From: Coccinella septempunctata
Taxonomy: Eukaryota; Arthropoda; Insecta; Coleoptera; Coccinellidae
NCBI RefSeq assembly: GCF_907165205.1
Contig: NC_058193.1
Coordinates: 16,319,521 to 16,383,520 of the forward strand
Length of the DNA: 64,000 nt
Direction of reading: 5' to 3'
A program made the translations under genes and the position numbers. Under the pieces are notes generated by a model. It ran no database searches and was not told the DNA's origin. It saw nothing but the letters and a program-made list of their open reading frames with translations. Positions within the stretch are counted from its first letter, which is position 1. Each line of letters starts with the position of its first letter. Shown here piece after piece: positions 32,632 through 43,490 of the stretch.

Positions 32632-35503
32632 TGTAATGAATCCCAGTTTTCTGAGGAAAATTGGAGTTCATTTTAGTGCATTCCTTTCGTTTTACATTTC
32701 CGCCTTTGAAAATATTTCAATTCTCAAATATTCAGTACATTCATTCCGATAGGCAGAGTAAATGTAAAAAACCGTTTATCTGTGTTTAACGTTGTTTTTC
32801 TCGCATGCCGTTGAAGATTTCGACGTTTTTCTGATGTTGATATGCGATTAACCGGAGCTGACGACGTTTTTCATTCTTGTCGCATTCTGGAATTTTCAGA
32901 TTTTTAACGTGTAGGGGATTTGCCAGATTTTCCCCCGCGACGGTACTTTTCTGCGATTCGACGTTAATTATGTGCACGACAAGCCGTTCAACAATTTTAA
33001 AAATAATTTTTTGTTGCGAGTATTAGTGCTATTAGGAATTAATTTTTAGTTTTTCATTTGTTTTCCGCGAGTGCCTGAAATGAAGGAGATAGGTCCCCGT
33101 CTTTACCGTTCAGTTTCTTCATTAGACCTATACCGGTTACTTCTTTGACACTGCTGGACTGTATCGCTATTTTATCGTACTTCACCCTGTTTCGCGAGTC
33201 TGACTTTTCCCTTCGCTATCAGTCATGGCGCGTAAGCCCTTGGGGTACTGAAGGGAAAGTCCCGTCAACCCCCCTGTCCGCGTTCCGCGTCATAAGTGTT
33301 GAATCCGGAATCTCTTCTTTTCTATCAGTCATGGCGCGTAAGCCCTTGGGGTAGAGAATAAGAGATACCGCTCGTCGTCAGTGAAATCCCGTAGTTGCGC
33401 TAAAAATAGATCTTTTCTTCGCTATCAGTCATGGAGCGTTAGCCCTTGGGGTAGCGAATAAAAGTCTTGAATAGATCCGCCCTGGTTGTGTTTCTTTTCA
33501 TCGGAGAAATTGTGATGAAGTCCAGTTTTCTGAGGAAAATTGGAGTTCATCTTAGTGCATTCTTTCGTTTTAAATTTCCGTCTTTGAAAATATTTTAATT
33601 CTCGAATATTCCGTACGTTCATTCCGACAGGCAGAGTAAATGTAAAAAACCGCTTATCTGTATTTCACGTTGTTTTTCTTACATGCCGCTGAAGATTTCG
33701 ACGTTTTTCATCTGTTGATATGCGATAAACCGGAGCTGACGATGTTTTTCATTCTTGTCGCATTCTGGAATTTTCAGATTTTTACCGTGAGAGGGGATAT
33801 GCCTATAAAACCAAATTTTGCCCCCGCGACGGTCACTTTTCGACTTTTCGACTGTTACTTCAGTTCTTCGGCTGACTTTTGAATTTTACTTCAGTGCTTT
33901 CCTTTCGCTTGAGTATTTTCGATTTTTCGCTTTCTAACGTGGTTTCTAACTTCTGTTATAAATTCAGTTGATTTTCCGTATTTCTTTCGCCGTTGAAGAT
34001 AATCATTTTGTGTTATTTGCATCAGTGCTTAGAGTTAATTTTTTAGTTTTTCTTTTAAATCCTTTGAGTTTCGAGTGCTTGAAACAAAGGAGGTAGGTCC
34101 CCGTCTGTACCGTTCAGTTTCTTTGTTAGACCTACGCCGTTACTTCTTTAACTTTGACACTGCTGTACTGTATCGTTTCCTGTTGTATTTTATCGTTCTT
34201 TACCCTGTCCGCGTTCCGCGTCATAAGTGTTAAATCCGAAATCTCTTCTTTTCTGTCAGTCATGGCGTGCTATAACCCTTGGGGCAGAGAATAAGAGATA
34301 CCGCACGTAGTCAGTGAGATCCCGTAGTTGCGTTAAAAATAGACATTTTCTTCGCTGTCAGTCATGGCGTGCTACAACCCTTGGGGCAGCGAATAAAAGT
34401 CTCGAACAGGTCCGCCCTAGCCCTTGGGGTACTGAAGGGAAAGTTCCGTCAACCCCCCTGTCCGCGTTCCGCGTCATAAGTGTTAAATCCGAAATCTCTT
34501 CTTTTCTGTCAATCATGGCGTGCTATAACCCTTGGGGCAGAGAATAAGAGATACCGCACGTAGTCAGTGAAATCCCGTAGTTGCGTTAAAAATAGACATT
34601 TTCTTCGCTGTCAGTCATGGCGTGCTACAACCCTTGGGGCAGCGAATAAAAGTCTCGAACAGACCCGCCCTTATTGTGTTTCATTCCCGGAGAAATACAA
34701 CTACACACCGATACCGTATAGCAAGTCCTTAGCATTCGTCAGTTCTGGTTGGCGCATTTTTATTGAACCGTTAATTTTTCACTACACCCGGTATAAATTT
34801 CATAAAGTGCTCGTGACCGGATAAGATTTCCCGAATGTATTTTCACTTATAGAATCACTCATATCTCACATATCTCCCTTGTACATATAACTAGTTTCCG
34901 AAGGTGTGAATAAACTTTTACATAATTCGATTTTGACTTCTTCGTTGTCGCTACTACCCTAGACAACAACGAGCTCTGTCTCTGGCTAGCAGCTACCCTG
35001 GTAGGTTTGCTATTCTTCCTATTGAAAAGATTAGCTGGCGCTCGAGATTAAAGGCTTCTCCGAGAAACGCACGTTACAAAATACAATTAATTACATCCCG
35101 ATACTGTATAGCAAGTCATTTCACTTCGCGTGGTCATCCTTAGTATTCATTTCGTCAGTTCTGGTTGGCGCATTTTATTGAACAACCTTTGATTTTTCAC
35201 TGTACCCGGTATAAACTTTATAAAAGTGCTCGTGACCGGAAAGAATTTCCCGAATGTATGTTTGCTGATAGATTCGCTCATATTTCATACCTACACATAT
35301 CTCCGTTGTACATATAATCAGTTTCCGAAGGTGTGAATAAACTAGTACATAATTTGATTTTGACTACTTCGTTATCGCTACCACCCTAGAAAACAGCGAA
35401 CTCTGTCTCCGACTAACAGCTACTCTGGTAGGTTTGCTATTCTTCCTAGTGAAAAGAATAGCAGGCGCTCGAGATAAGTTTTCTCCGAGGTAACCACGTT
35501 ACA
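32632..35503 (+). repeat. 3' LTR of the gypsy element, split by a solo LTR
   Basis: Segments 32632-33510 and 35083-35503. With the insert and one AAAT removed, the junction reads GGAGAAATACAATTAATTAC, as in the 5' LTR. This copy keeps the ~225 bp lost from the 5' LTR, including GTGTGAATAAACTAG. It also lacks a short piece (CTATAAAAGCAG and neighbours) near 32922 that the 5' LTR retains. Confidence 0.9.
33507..35082 (+). mobile_element. Solo LTR nested in the 3' LTR, AAAT duplication
   Basis: The LTR is 33511-35078 (TGTGATGAAGTCCAG..GCACGTTACA) with AAAT at 33507-33510 and 35079-35082. It belongs to the same subfamily as 21508-22886. Its stem-loop region is rearranged: a segment of about 252 bp is duplicated, giving hairpin 2 at 34241-34299 and 34493-34552 and hairpin 3 at 34341-34402 and 34594-34655, while hairpin 1 is reduced to its right arm near 34425-34443. 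Confidence 0.9.
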
Positions 35504-37519
35504 AACCATAGGGGCAAAAATTTGCCGAACCAACAAGGATGGTCCAAAATTTACACAAATTACATGCGCCACCATGGCAGAAACGTCTTCAACACAAAAC
35601 AGAGAGACTAAGAAGAGACATTGGACGACTGACGGAGTATTTGAACGGGAATCGCGGAAGAACGGTTGTAAAAGCAAAGAAATCATGGATAGAAACAGAA
35701 CACACACAGTACGAGAGACGGAGAATGCTACAGCTCACCACTGCCTCTACACTCTGATGCAAAAGTCTGTATGCAGAACGCCTGAGGAGATATAAAAGCA
35801 ATTATAGGCAGAAAAGAGACAATAATGCATTCGAAAAGGCGGAAGAAACTTTCTACCGGTCACTAACATCGTCTGGTGGAAAGTTACCACCAAAGGAAGC
35901 CATTGAACAATTCTGGACCGAACAATTATTAACGAAACCTCTGTTCAATGGAGATACTGGATGGATTGAAGATGAAAAATCTGAAACTATAAAATATGAG
36001 CCGATGCAACATGACATGATCACAATTGAAGAAGTAAAATCAGCTATCAGAGGACTACACAACTGGAAAACACCTGGGCCTGATGGATTACAGAACTTCT
36101 GGATCAAGAAACTTTGGATCATGCATGACAAATTGACCTCCGCAATAAATGATGTCATTGAAAATCCTGAAAGAATGCCAATATTCCTTACAAATGCACA
36201 ACGTAACTGTTACCTATAGACCAAAGGAATACAGAAGACCCATCCAAATAACGACCAATCACATGTCTTCCAACGATGTACAAATTAATCACATCGTGCA
36301 TTTAAAACCGAGTTCACAACCATTGCGAAAGGAATAACATCGCCATGCAAAAGAAAGGATGCACCAAAGAGAGCCGAGGGTGCAAAGAACAGCTAATAAT
36401 TGATTCAGTTATCTGCAGTCAAGCGTTCTCCAAGAGAAGGAATCTTTATGCTGCGTACATAGACTACAAGAAAGCATTCGATTCCATACCTCACGAATGG
36501 CTCTTGACTATATTGAACATTTACAAGGTGAATCCCAATATTGTTATGTTCCTGAAAAACGCCATGTCAACCTGGCGTACTAGTCTTCAAATGAAAGCGG
36601 CAGATGGCTCTATTACAACAGGACCTATTCCAATAAGACGCGGAATTTTCCAAGAAGATTCGCTGAGCCCTCTGTGTTTCTGCATGGCCCTGAATCACTT
36701 GTCTCATAGATTGAATTCCACGGACTAAGGATTTGCCATCAAAAGCGGCAGTAGAACTATGATAAAACTGAATCATCTCCTTTGCATGGACGATTTGAAA
36801 CTCTTCGCATCTACCAAAAAACAAATGCAACTGATGCTGAAAATGGTGGAAGAATTCTCGGAAGACAACAAAATGAAGTTTGGATTAGAAAAATGTCGAC
36901 TGCTGAACATAACGAGAGGGAAAATAGAAGATGGTACGTTCAAACTCAAGGAAGGTGCAGAAATTGAAGCATAAAAGGAAGAAGACACATACAAGTATCT
37001 GGGCATAAAACAGGCAAGAAAAATCAATCAGAGCCAGATGAAGAAAGAACTAACGGAGGAGTTCACCCGAAGATTGAGAAGGATAATCTGATAAAAACTA
37101 TTAATACCTACGTGTTCGGCACTGAGCTACTCATTCGGTGTCATCTCTTGGATCACCACCGATTTAGCAGCCTTTCACAGAAAAATAAGGACGATGCTGA
37201 CTAAACACAATAAACATCACCCCAAAAGCTCAATAGAACGGACCGAGCTGCCACGACTTTGAAAATATTTCCTGAGCAAGGCTGCTTCATCAGAACTCCA
37301 TCAAGTAGTTTGTGTTGCTGATAGTTCTACACCGTTAAAGCTACAGCAGGACCACTTGGAAACCGTCGAACACTCTGCAGAAAGTAAAATGTAGAAACTG
37401 ATTGACAAGCCGAGGTAAACCGTGATTACGTCGACATATCTGCGTCGAACTACTGGTTGACTTCCGGAAGGTTGTTTCCTGAGACAGAGGGCTTCATGCT
37501 CGCCATCCAGGATCAGGTG
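35504..37519 (+). pseudogene. R4/Dong-like LINE copy C, middle part with RT
   Basis: Resumes after the gypsy element. Blocks: P-W-Q-K-R-L and D-I-G-R-L-T-E-Y-L-N-G-N (35539-35757), W-K-T-P-G-P-D-G-L-Q-N-F-W (36060), A-Y-I-D-Y-K-K-A-F-D-S-I-P-H (36450-36490), G-I-F-Q-E-D-S-L-S-P-L-C-F (36640, where Gln-Glu replaces the usual Gln-Gly) and a C-M-D-D active site (36785, usually Y-M-D-D). It carries many frameshifts and stops, including TAA at 36726. It runs to 37519, where an I-like LINE inserted, and continues at 39666. Confidence 0.8.
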
Positions 37520-39688
37520 CTGATTACTGATTACTGATTGCTGGGTGTGTTGGACGGATAAACCCAAACCTGCCACTGCGACCAAGCGGTCTATTGTAGC
37601 ACACAGGACATAGAGCTAGATCTCTCCCTCCAGTCCCATCCTGCCCAAAAAGGAGATGATGTCGGAGGAGGAGTGATTCTTGAGTTCCTCTAGGATCATC
37701 TTCGGAGAACCAAATACTCCATGTCTAACCCTGTCTGCCGCCGGGCAGTCACAGAGGATATGCTCAATTGTTTCGTCCTCCTCTAAGCAGAGTCTGCAGA
37801 GCGGGTCATTGACGATGCTAAGCTTTTCAAAGTGGGCTCTGAGTCTACAGTGTCCTGTGAAAACCGCCATTATAGATCTCAGATTTGTTCTAGAAAATCC
37901 TAGCCAACGACTGGTGTATGGGCTGGGAGGCACTGAAATAGCCCTATGCGAGTGACGCAGTCCAGGACGGTTGCGCCCGTACTCCAGGACCTTTTGCCTT
38001 ATCCAGCTGATGTTTCGGTCCCTGATTAAGGAATTGGAAATTCCTATACTGGGTTCCGGGCCAATAAGCGTTGATGTTGCGCCTTCTCTGGCTAGAGCAT
38101 CCGATGCATCGTTGCCACTGAAGCCAGAGTGTCCAGGTACCCAAATCAGTTGCAGTCTGTTTGAACTTCTCAATTTGGAGAGTTAAGATCTGCATTCAAA
38201 TACCTGTGCCGAGTTGCCGAGTTGCATTTGTCTGCCGCGAGAGATTCAATCGCAGCTTGACTATCCGTTAGGATTTTTATTGATCTGCCCGCCCAACCAA
38301 TGTTAAGCAAATGGCTTGCGCACAGATCAATGGCGAAGATTTCTGCCTGAAAAGCTGTCGCTGACTTTCCCAGACTAGCACTGAGTTTAGTCAGCGGTCT
38401 ACGGCTGTAGACTCCGGCTCCAGATCCCTGACTGGTTCTGGAGCCATCAGTAAACCAGCAAGGTCCTTGTAGATAGAATTCCTTGTGACGGAGTCATTCA
38501 TCTTTGCTTGGAATCAGAGAACTGAAGGTTCCATCCGTGCTGGTTCTAGTGATTATTTGATCAGTTCTCATGCCCATCACCTCGTCTGTCTCCAGTTGGA
38601 CTGATAGACGACTGGGTACGAAAGTGAGTGTGTCAGGCTCATTTACGGTAAGGTGGTGGAGCCTGTGGGTTGCTGGTCTTGCCTCTCCCTGGACAAAAAT
38701 GTGAAGGGGAGGGAGGTCTAATAGCATCTCCATGGACGCAGTTTGAGTAGAGCGGAATGCCCCCAAAATCATGAGGCATGCCGTTCTCTGGAGTTTCGAA
38801 AGTTTATTTTGGGTTAGAACGCGTTCTGTGCAGGACCACCAGGCGACACAGCCATAGGAAATCAATGGTCTGATCACCGTGACGTACAGCCAGCGGAGCT
38901 GCTTTGGCGCTATCCCCCAAGTCTTTCCACAAATCCTTTGGCAGGACCATAGGGAGTGCCTGGCTTTGTGGATGACTTTTTCCACATGGGAGTTCCATTG
39001 AAGCTCCCTATCTAGGGTGATGCCTAGATATTTGGCCTCCTCTACGAGTGGAATGGTGTTGCCGTAGAGAGTTGGAAGAGAGATTTGGAATTTTCTTCTC
39101 CTGGTAAAGGGAACGATCAAGGTTTTTCAGGGGTTTACACCTAACTGCTCCCCATCACACCAACTCTGAATTACTGTTAGTGTTTCCTGAAGAGCATCTG
39201 AGATGATTACATCGTCATTGCCCACCAGTAAAACAACTATATCATCAGCGTAAGCCTGAACATATACGTCAAGCGAGCTGATGATTGCAATTAGATCATC
39301 AACCAGAAGGGACCAGAGAAGGGGTGATAATACACCGCCTTGCGGGCAACCTCTGCCTGCTTTGAATCTGAGCGCTTCGCCGCAAAGCGTGGTTATGATG
39401 TTTCTTGAGCTCAGCATTGTGCTGATCCAATTCGATATGGTAGGAGGGACACCTCTTACTTTGGCAGCCCTCACAAGAGATTCAGTAAGAGCAGCATTAA
39501 AGGCTCCCTCAATGTCCAGAAAGGCAGCCACTGAAATCTCTCTGGAGTTGAGAGATTCATTGATCCTACCGACAAGATGAGGGCAAGATCCGTGGATTTG
39601 CCTTTCTGGTAGGCATACTGCTGAGCACTCGACTTTAACCTTCCTCCAGTTGGATGGTATGAAATTTCATGCCAAACAGGATCAGGTG
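37493..39688 (-). mobile_element. 5'-truncated I-like LINE with RNase H, 37520-39665
   Basis: Minus-strand LINE inserted in copy C. A ~25-bp target duplication (TTCATGCTCGCCATCCAGGA and on at 37493-37519; TTCATGCCAAACAGGATCAG and on at 39666-39688) differs by small changes. Its 3' end carries repeated TCAGTAA units (plus strand CTGATTACTGATTACTGATT at 37520). Coding blocks on the minus strand: RT with C-P-Q-G-G-V-L-S-P-L-L-W and A-Y-A-D-D (39531-39127), the post-RT region K-Y-L-G-I-T-L-D-R-E-L (39120-38494), and RNase H plus a C-terminal Cys-His block W-V-P-G-H-S-G..C-R-L-C..H-I-L-C-D-C-P (38173-37616). RNase H after RT is typical of I-, R1- and LOA-group elements. Confidence 0.85.
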
Positions 39689-40558
39689 ATTCCAACAAGG
39701 AACTACATGAAATATATCGCCAAGGATGCCTCAGTGGCGGATGATAGCTTTCGTTATGGCTGTGCGACACATGGAGACATCACCGGGGGATGTCAGAAGT
39801 TCGCGGGCACGGAGTACAAAAATAGACATGATGCCGTTGCCAAGATTCTTCACCAAGAATTGGCACTAAAACACCAACTTCTAAGTTCGAAAAAGGTTCC
39901 TTATTACAATTACCATCCGGATGCTGTATTGAAAAATGAACATCACAAGCTCTACTGGGATCGCACGGTTCTCACAGACCGGAAAATAACCTACAATAGA
40001 CCAGACCTCATATTGTCAAATGAGGACAGAGCACTATTCATCGATGTGGCGATTCCAACTAATAACAATCTTCTAGATAGGCACACTGAAAAAATTTCAA
40101 AGTACAGAGATCTCGAGGAACAAACCAGGAGACAGTGGAAGCTGAAAGATATCAAGACCATCCCTATTGTCATATCATCTACAGGCCTGATACCGAAGAA
40201 ACTACTAGAGAACTTGAAGAAATTTCAGTGGGACGAAAATATCTATAGAGCCATGCAGAAGGCGGTACTGCTGGGAACGGCGAGAACGGTACGCAATTAC
40301 ATGGGAAATTCAGAGGCATAGATCAGAGGAACACCGTCTGCTCCGACAGGAAGTGTGGGTGGAGCAGGAATCCAACCGGCGGCAGGGAGCCGAGGAGCGA
40401 CCCGGACCCGACCACCACCACGAGCACCAAAAACCTGGAAAGGGCTCCAACAGAGCTTGATCCTTTTGACATCTGAGATATCTGGGATAATTGAATTATT
40501 TTCTGGAGAAGAGTGTGAAAGCCGCAAGGCTAAAGTCATAATAATAATAATAATAATA
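39666..40558 (+). pseudogene. R4/Dong-like LINE copy C, C-terminal endonuclease and 3' end
   Basis: A 224-codon open segment: Q-D-Q-V-I-P-T-R-N-Y, a Cys-His block (R-Y-G-C..H-G-D-I-T-G-G-C), Y-Y-N-Y-H-P-D-A-V-L and N-R-P-D-L-I-L..A-L-F-I-D-V-A-I-P, the P-D..D pattern of the restriction-like endonuclease that nicks the target in R2/R4-type LINEs. It stops at 40319-40321. A 3' UTR of ~215 bp ends in (ATA/TAA)n at 40538-40558; Dong elements are known to insert at TAA repeats. Confidence 0.8.
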
Positions 40559-40602
40559 GAGTTTATTAGATAAACTACAAGATATACTCTTGAAAAGTGT
40601 CC

Positions 40603-41130
40603 AGAGGCGTCAAATCACATGATCTTGGCGGCCAATTCACAAGACCGTTTCGTTCTGTTTTTTGCCCCAATTGGCTGAGTTGAACTTGGTTGACATGTGG
40701 TTTCATCAAGACGGTGCCACATGCCACACAGCTCGTGAAACAATGAACATGTTGAAGGATGAATTTGGTGAGCAGCTTATCTCTCGAAATGGCCCTGTGA
40801 ATTGGCCGCCAAGATCATGCGATTTGACGCCTCTAGTTTATTTCTTGTGGGGTTATGTAAAGTCGTTAGTGTGTGTGGACAAACCGAACACGATTGAAGC
40901 CTTACAGGATAACATAACACTCGTAATTCGCGGAATACAGGCAGAAATGCTCGAAAAAGTGACGCAAAATTGGACCTTCCGAATGAACCTTTTGGAACGG
41001 AGCCGCGGACAACATTTACATAAAGTTATCTTTAAAATGTAAATGGCAAAGGCCAAATTATCAATTTCAACAAAAATTTTGAATACATGATGCAAATTGA
41101 GTGTCTTATTCGATTTTTAAAAAAACTACG
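40603..41130 (+). pseudogene. Mariner-superfamily transposase, 3' half
   Basis: Plus-strand frame 40662-41042 with W-F-H-Q-D-G-A-T-C-H-T-A, N-W-P-P-R-S-C-D-L-T-P-L-V-Y-F-L-W-G-Y-V-K and R-S-R-G-Q-H-L, the DDE-type transposase common in insects. The Asp of Q-D-G-A and the Asp of C-D-L-T-P are kept. The 5' half is missing. In front of it, 40603-40652 is an inverted duplicate of 40784-40835, so the locus has been rearranged. A worn right end AAAATCACCCTTTAT lies near 41135-41150. Confidence 0.8.
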
Positions 41131-41150
41131 CTTAAAAAATCACCCTTTAT

Positions 41151-41999
41151 TACTATTTCTTTATATTTTTTTAATTGCTGAAAATTAGCTCCCTTCAAGC
41201 CTTGCCAATACTGTTCTTCTTTTCTAGTAGCTTCTACATTTTTAACCGATGGGCTGTGGTTACACTTAAGTTTAGCCGGCTAAAGATAGAAAAACCTAAC
41301 ATAAGCAAATACCCGAAGCCGTAACATATACAACTTCTATAGCTAGGACAGCTGCTAGACCGGACACTGCAATGATTCGGACATTTTCATATTTTTATCT
41401 CTTAAATCCGGGCGCGAAAATAGTCATAAGAAAAACAATGTAATTTTCTCTTCTGAACAAGTGAAAAACAGTAGCATGACGATTGAAAAACGATACGGTG
41501 CACCAGTGGAATATTACTTTCTGCATTTGGCTTCTAAACTCGCCGAAAAGTCCAAAATATTAGAGTACCTTGATAAAGGAAAAAGTACACGTCAGAATTA
41601 TTATTTTTTGTGAGTTTTGATGAATAAACCTCATTTTTGATCATTTTCAAGCCGTTTTATTCCTGCCCGGACTACTGAAGTTATACTGAATTCGATAATT
41701 TTTCTATACGCCGTTAATTTTTCTTTATATTATTCATAGACATTGAACTCTTTTCTGGTATTTCGAATGTTGGGAGTAAAAAACTATGGCAAGTTCCAAG
41801 AAAGAGTTAGGCACCTCACAAAATATTCTGCAATCAATAAGCAGAAGTCTGAGACAGCAAAACCTTACCCTCTTTTAGTGACTTAATCAACTGCAATCTA
41901 TTTTATTCGCTATCAAGATAACAAACTGTGCTGGTGGAATCTATACATCTATATAATATTGTGTTTTTCACTGGAAATACATCAATTAGAAAAACTTAC
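41151..41999. other. Receptor intron sequence, no further exon seen
   Basis: Searched on the minus strand for the next odorant receptor exon; no acceptor followed by a receptor-like peptide was found. It holds only A+T-rich sequence. Confidence 0.4.
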
Positions 42000-42570
42000 C
42001 TTGCTATTTCGATGTGATATTCAACACAAAAAAGCAACTGCCTTCTAGTTTTTTCCCCATTACTATCCTTGAAATCAATTTCTTGGAGGAATTCTATCAA
42101 TTTATTTATTTTCATAATAATGAACTCTATAGAACCAAAATAAAGGGCAGCTCCTGACGCCATTATTGGAATTTGCAAAATAACAAAAACATATATGTAG
42201 AACGCGCATACTGGCTTAACAAGCCAGAAGGTAGATTCCAAGGGTGTCCAAATGGGCACCAAACACCCACAAATATAATTTGGGTCACTAACATATTCTT
42301 TGTTATTGCAAAAATTATTCCTTGCGTAACTTTCTAACGCCATTGCACTAATTACTCCTAATGTGCAGTAGCTAATTATCTTTGTTAACATATCAACCTT
42401 CTGAACTGTCTTCTCATAATTTTTCAGACCATCGCTTTTCATTCTGCTCACACTCCTCATGAATATTAGTATTTGATCTCCTCTTTCGAAAAACATAAAA
42501 TTTGCCAAATAGTACATCAAAGCGAAATTGATGAAATACAAAGCAGATACACTCTCAAAAATATCGTTTC
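42000..42570 (-). CDS. Odorant receptor, exon 2
   Basis: Minus-strand exon of 571 nt, acceptor TTTTTTTCAG (phase 1) and donor GTAAGT (phase 2). Insect odorant receptors are ligand-gated ion channels of sensory neurons that work with the co-receptor Orco. This exon carries membrane segments 2-4 with family hallmarks: F-F-E-R-G-D, a C-N-N..C-G-C loop region, W-T-P-L-E-S-T-F-W and the hydrophobic run F-Y-I-Y-V-F-V-I-L-Q, ending H-I-E-I-A-R. The phase fits exon 1 at 52409. The next expected block (L-A-K-E-M-N) is found only at 8534. The exon is open and shows no decay, so the gene may be alive despite its transposon-filled introns. Orthology is not assigned. Confidence 0.85.
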
Positions 42571-42680
42571 CTGAAAAAAACCAGAAACAATACAGATTAG
42601 AAATTATTTATGAATACAAACGAAGTGAGTTAATGCTAATGCTACAAATTTAAGGATCTTAAGTACTTCGAAATAATAGT

Positions 42681-42884
42681 TCCTTTCGTTTTCATAAAAA
42701 GTGTAGCACTTTTCTACACTCGATTCAATTTACAACAGTGTGAAGGAAGTGTAGTTTATCTACACACGGTCAGAAGGAGATGTAGATAAACTATACCTCC
42801 TCTACACTGGTGTGAATTCAATCATCAAACGAATATTAAAATCGAGTGTAGAAAAGTGCTACACTTTTTATGCAACCGAAAGGA
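42681..42884. mobile_element. Fold-back MITE in the receptor intron
   Basis: About 45-bp inverted ends (TCCTTTCG..GTGTAGCACTTTTCTACACT and its complement at 42840-42884), plus a second inverted pair inside (GTGTAGTTTATCTACA with TGTAGATAAACTATAC). The whole 204 bp can fold into one long hairpin. No target duplication is clear. Confidence 0.75.
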
Positions 42885-43153
42885 CCTATGTACTCTATCG
42901 CGTAGCATCGAGTCAGTTCTGGTGGTAGTTGCTTAACGTCGAAGTATTTACTGCAGTGCTTATAGTAGCACTGTAGTCCCTTCAACAAATGTTTGATTAT
43001 TCACAATCCGTCTGTTCGACCAGTTTATTAGATTTTCTGTTCTCTCGTTGTTTTCACACAAAATTGTCAAGAACTTAGAAATTATTGAAAAAAATTCATA
43101 GTTGCCATTTGTATTTTTGAAAGTTTGAAATTGGTAGTATCTATATATATATA
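42885..43153. other. Intron sequence, no gene seen
   Basis: Contains a short imperfect palindrome CTGCAGTGCT..AGCACTGTAG at 42951-42976. Nothing coding is supported. Confidence 0.35.
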
Positions 43154-43275
43154 GCAAACAATAATTATAGCATGTGTATGAGATACAGTTTTAGCAGAGG
43201 TTAGCTTAAACGGAGTACCATACAATTTGGTGTATGATTCAAGAGCTTAGGGAAAAACCTCAGTAAAAAAACACT
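43154..43275 (-). repeat. Dispersed repeat, copy 3 of 3
   Basis: Reverse complement of the repeat at 2862-2984, nearly full length, including the CTGAGGTTTTTCCC-like start and the shared end. Confidence 0.75.
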
Positions 43276-43490
43276 TTCTCCCCGTGAGTGTAGTGGATTG
43301 TAATTGTTCACGAAATAAGCTGAAATATTTTATATTGAAGGGCATCTCGCACTGCAGAAATTGATTCTTTCTTCAACAAAAAGGAAAATCCAGAAAGTCT
43401 TCTTCAAGATAGCAGAAACTTTTATCTGAAATAGAGAGAAAACGAGACAAAAGTAGAAAAGGGTAAAATAATAAAAATAGATTCAATATG

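Larger units (their letters stand above)
24756..35507 (+). mobile_element. Ty3/gypsy LTR retrotransposon 24760-35503, AACC duplication
   Basis: AACC flanks at 24756-24759 and 35504-35507; removing the element restores R4-like copy C (CTAAAACC|ATAGGGGC), matching copy B (CAAAAACCTTGGGGGC). The layout is 5' LTR (24760-25884), primer binding site, long leader, gag, pol (protease, RT, RNase H), truncated integrase, a 1.2-kb 3' region, polypurine tract and 3' LTR (32632-33510 plus 35083-35503). Another solo LTR (33511-35078) sits inside the 3' LTR. Coding frames are broken and the integrase core is deleted, so this copy is dead. Confidence 0.95.
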
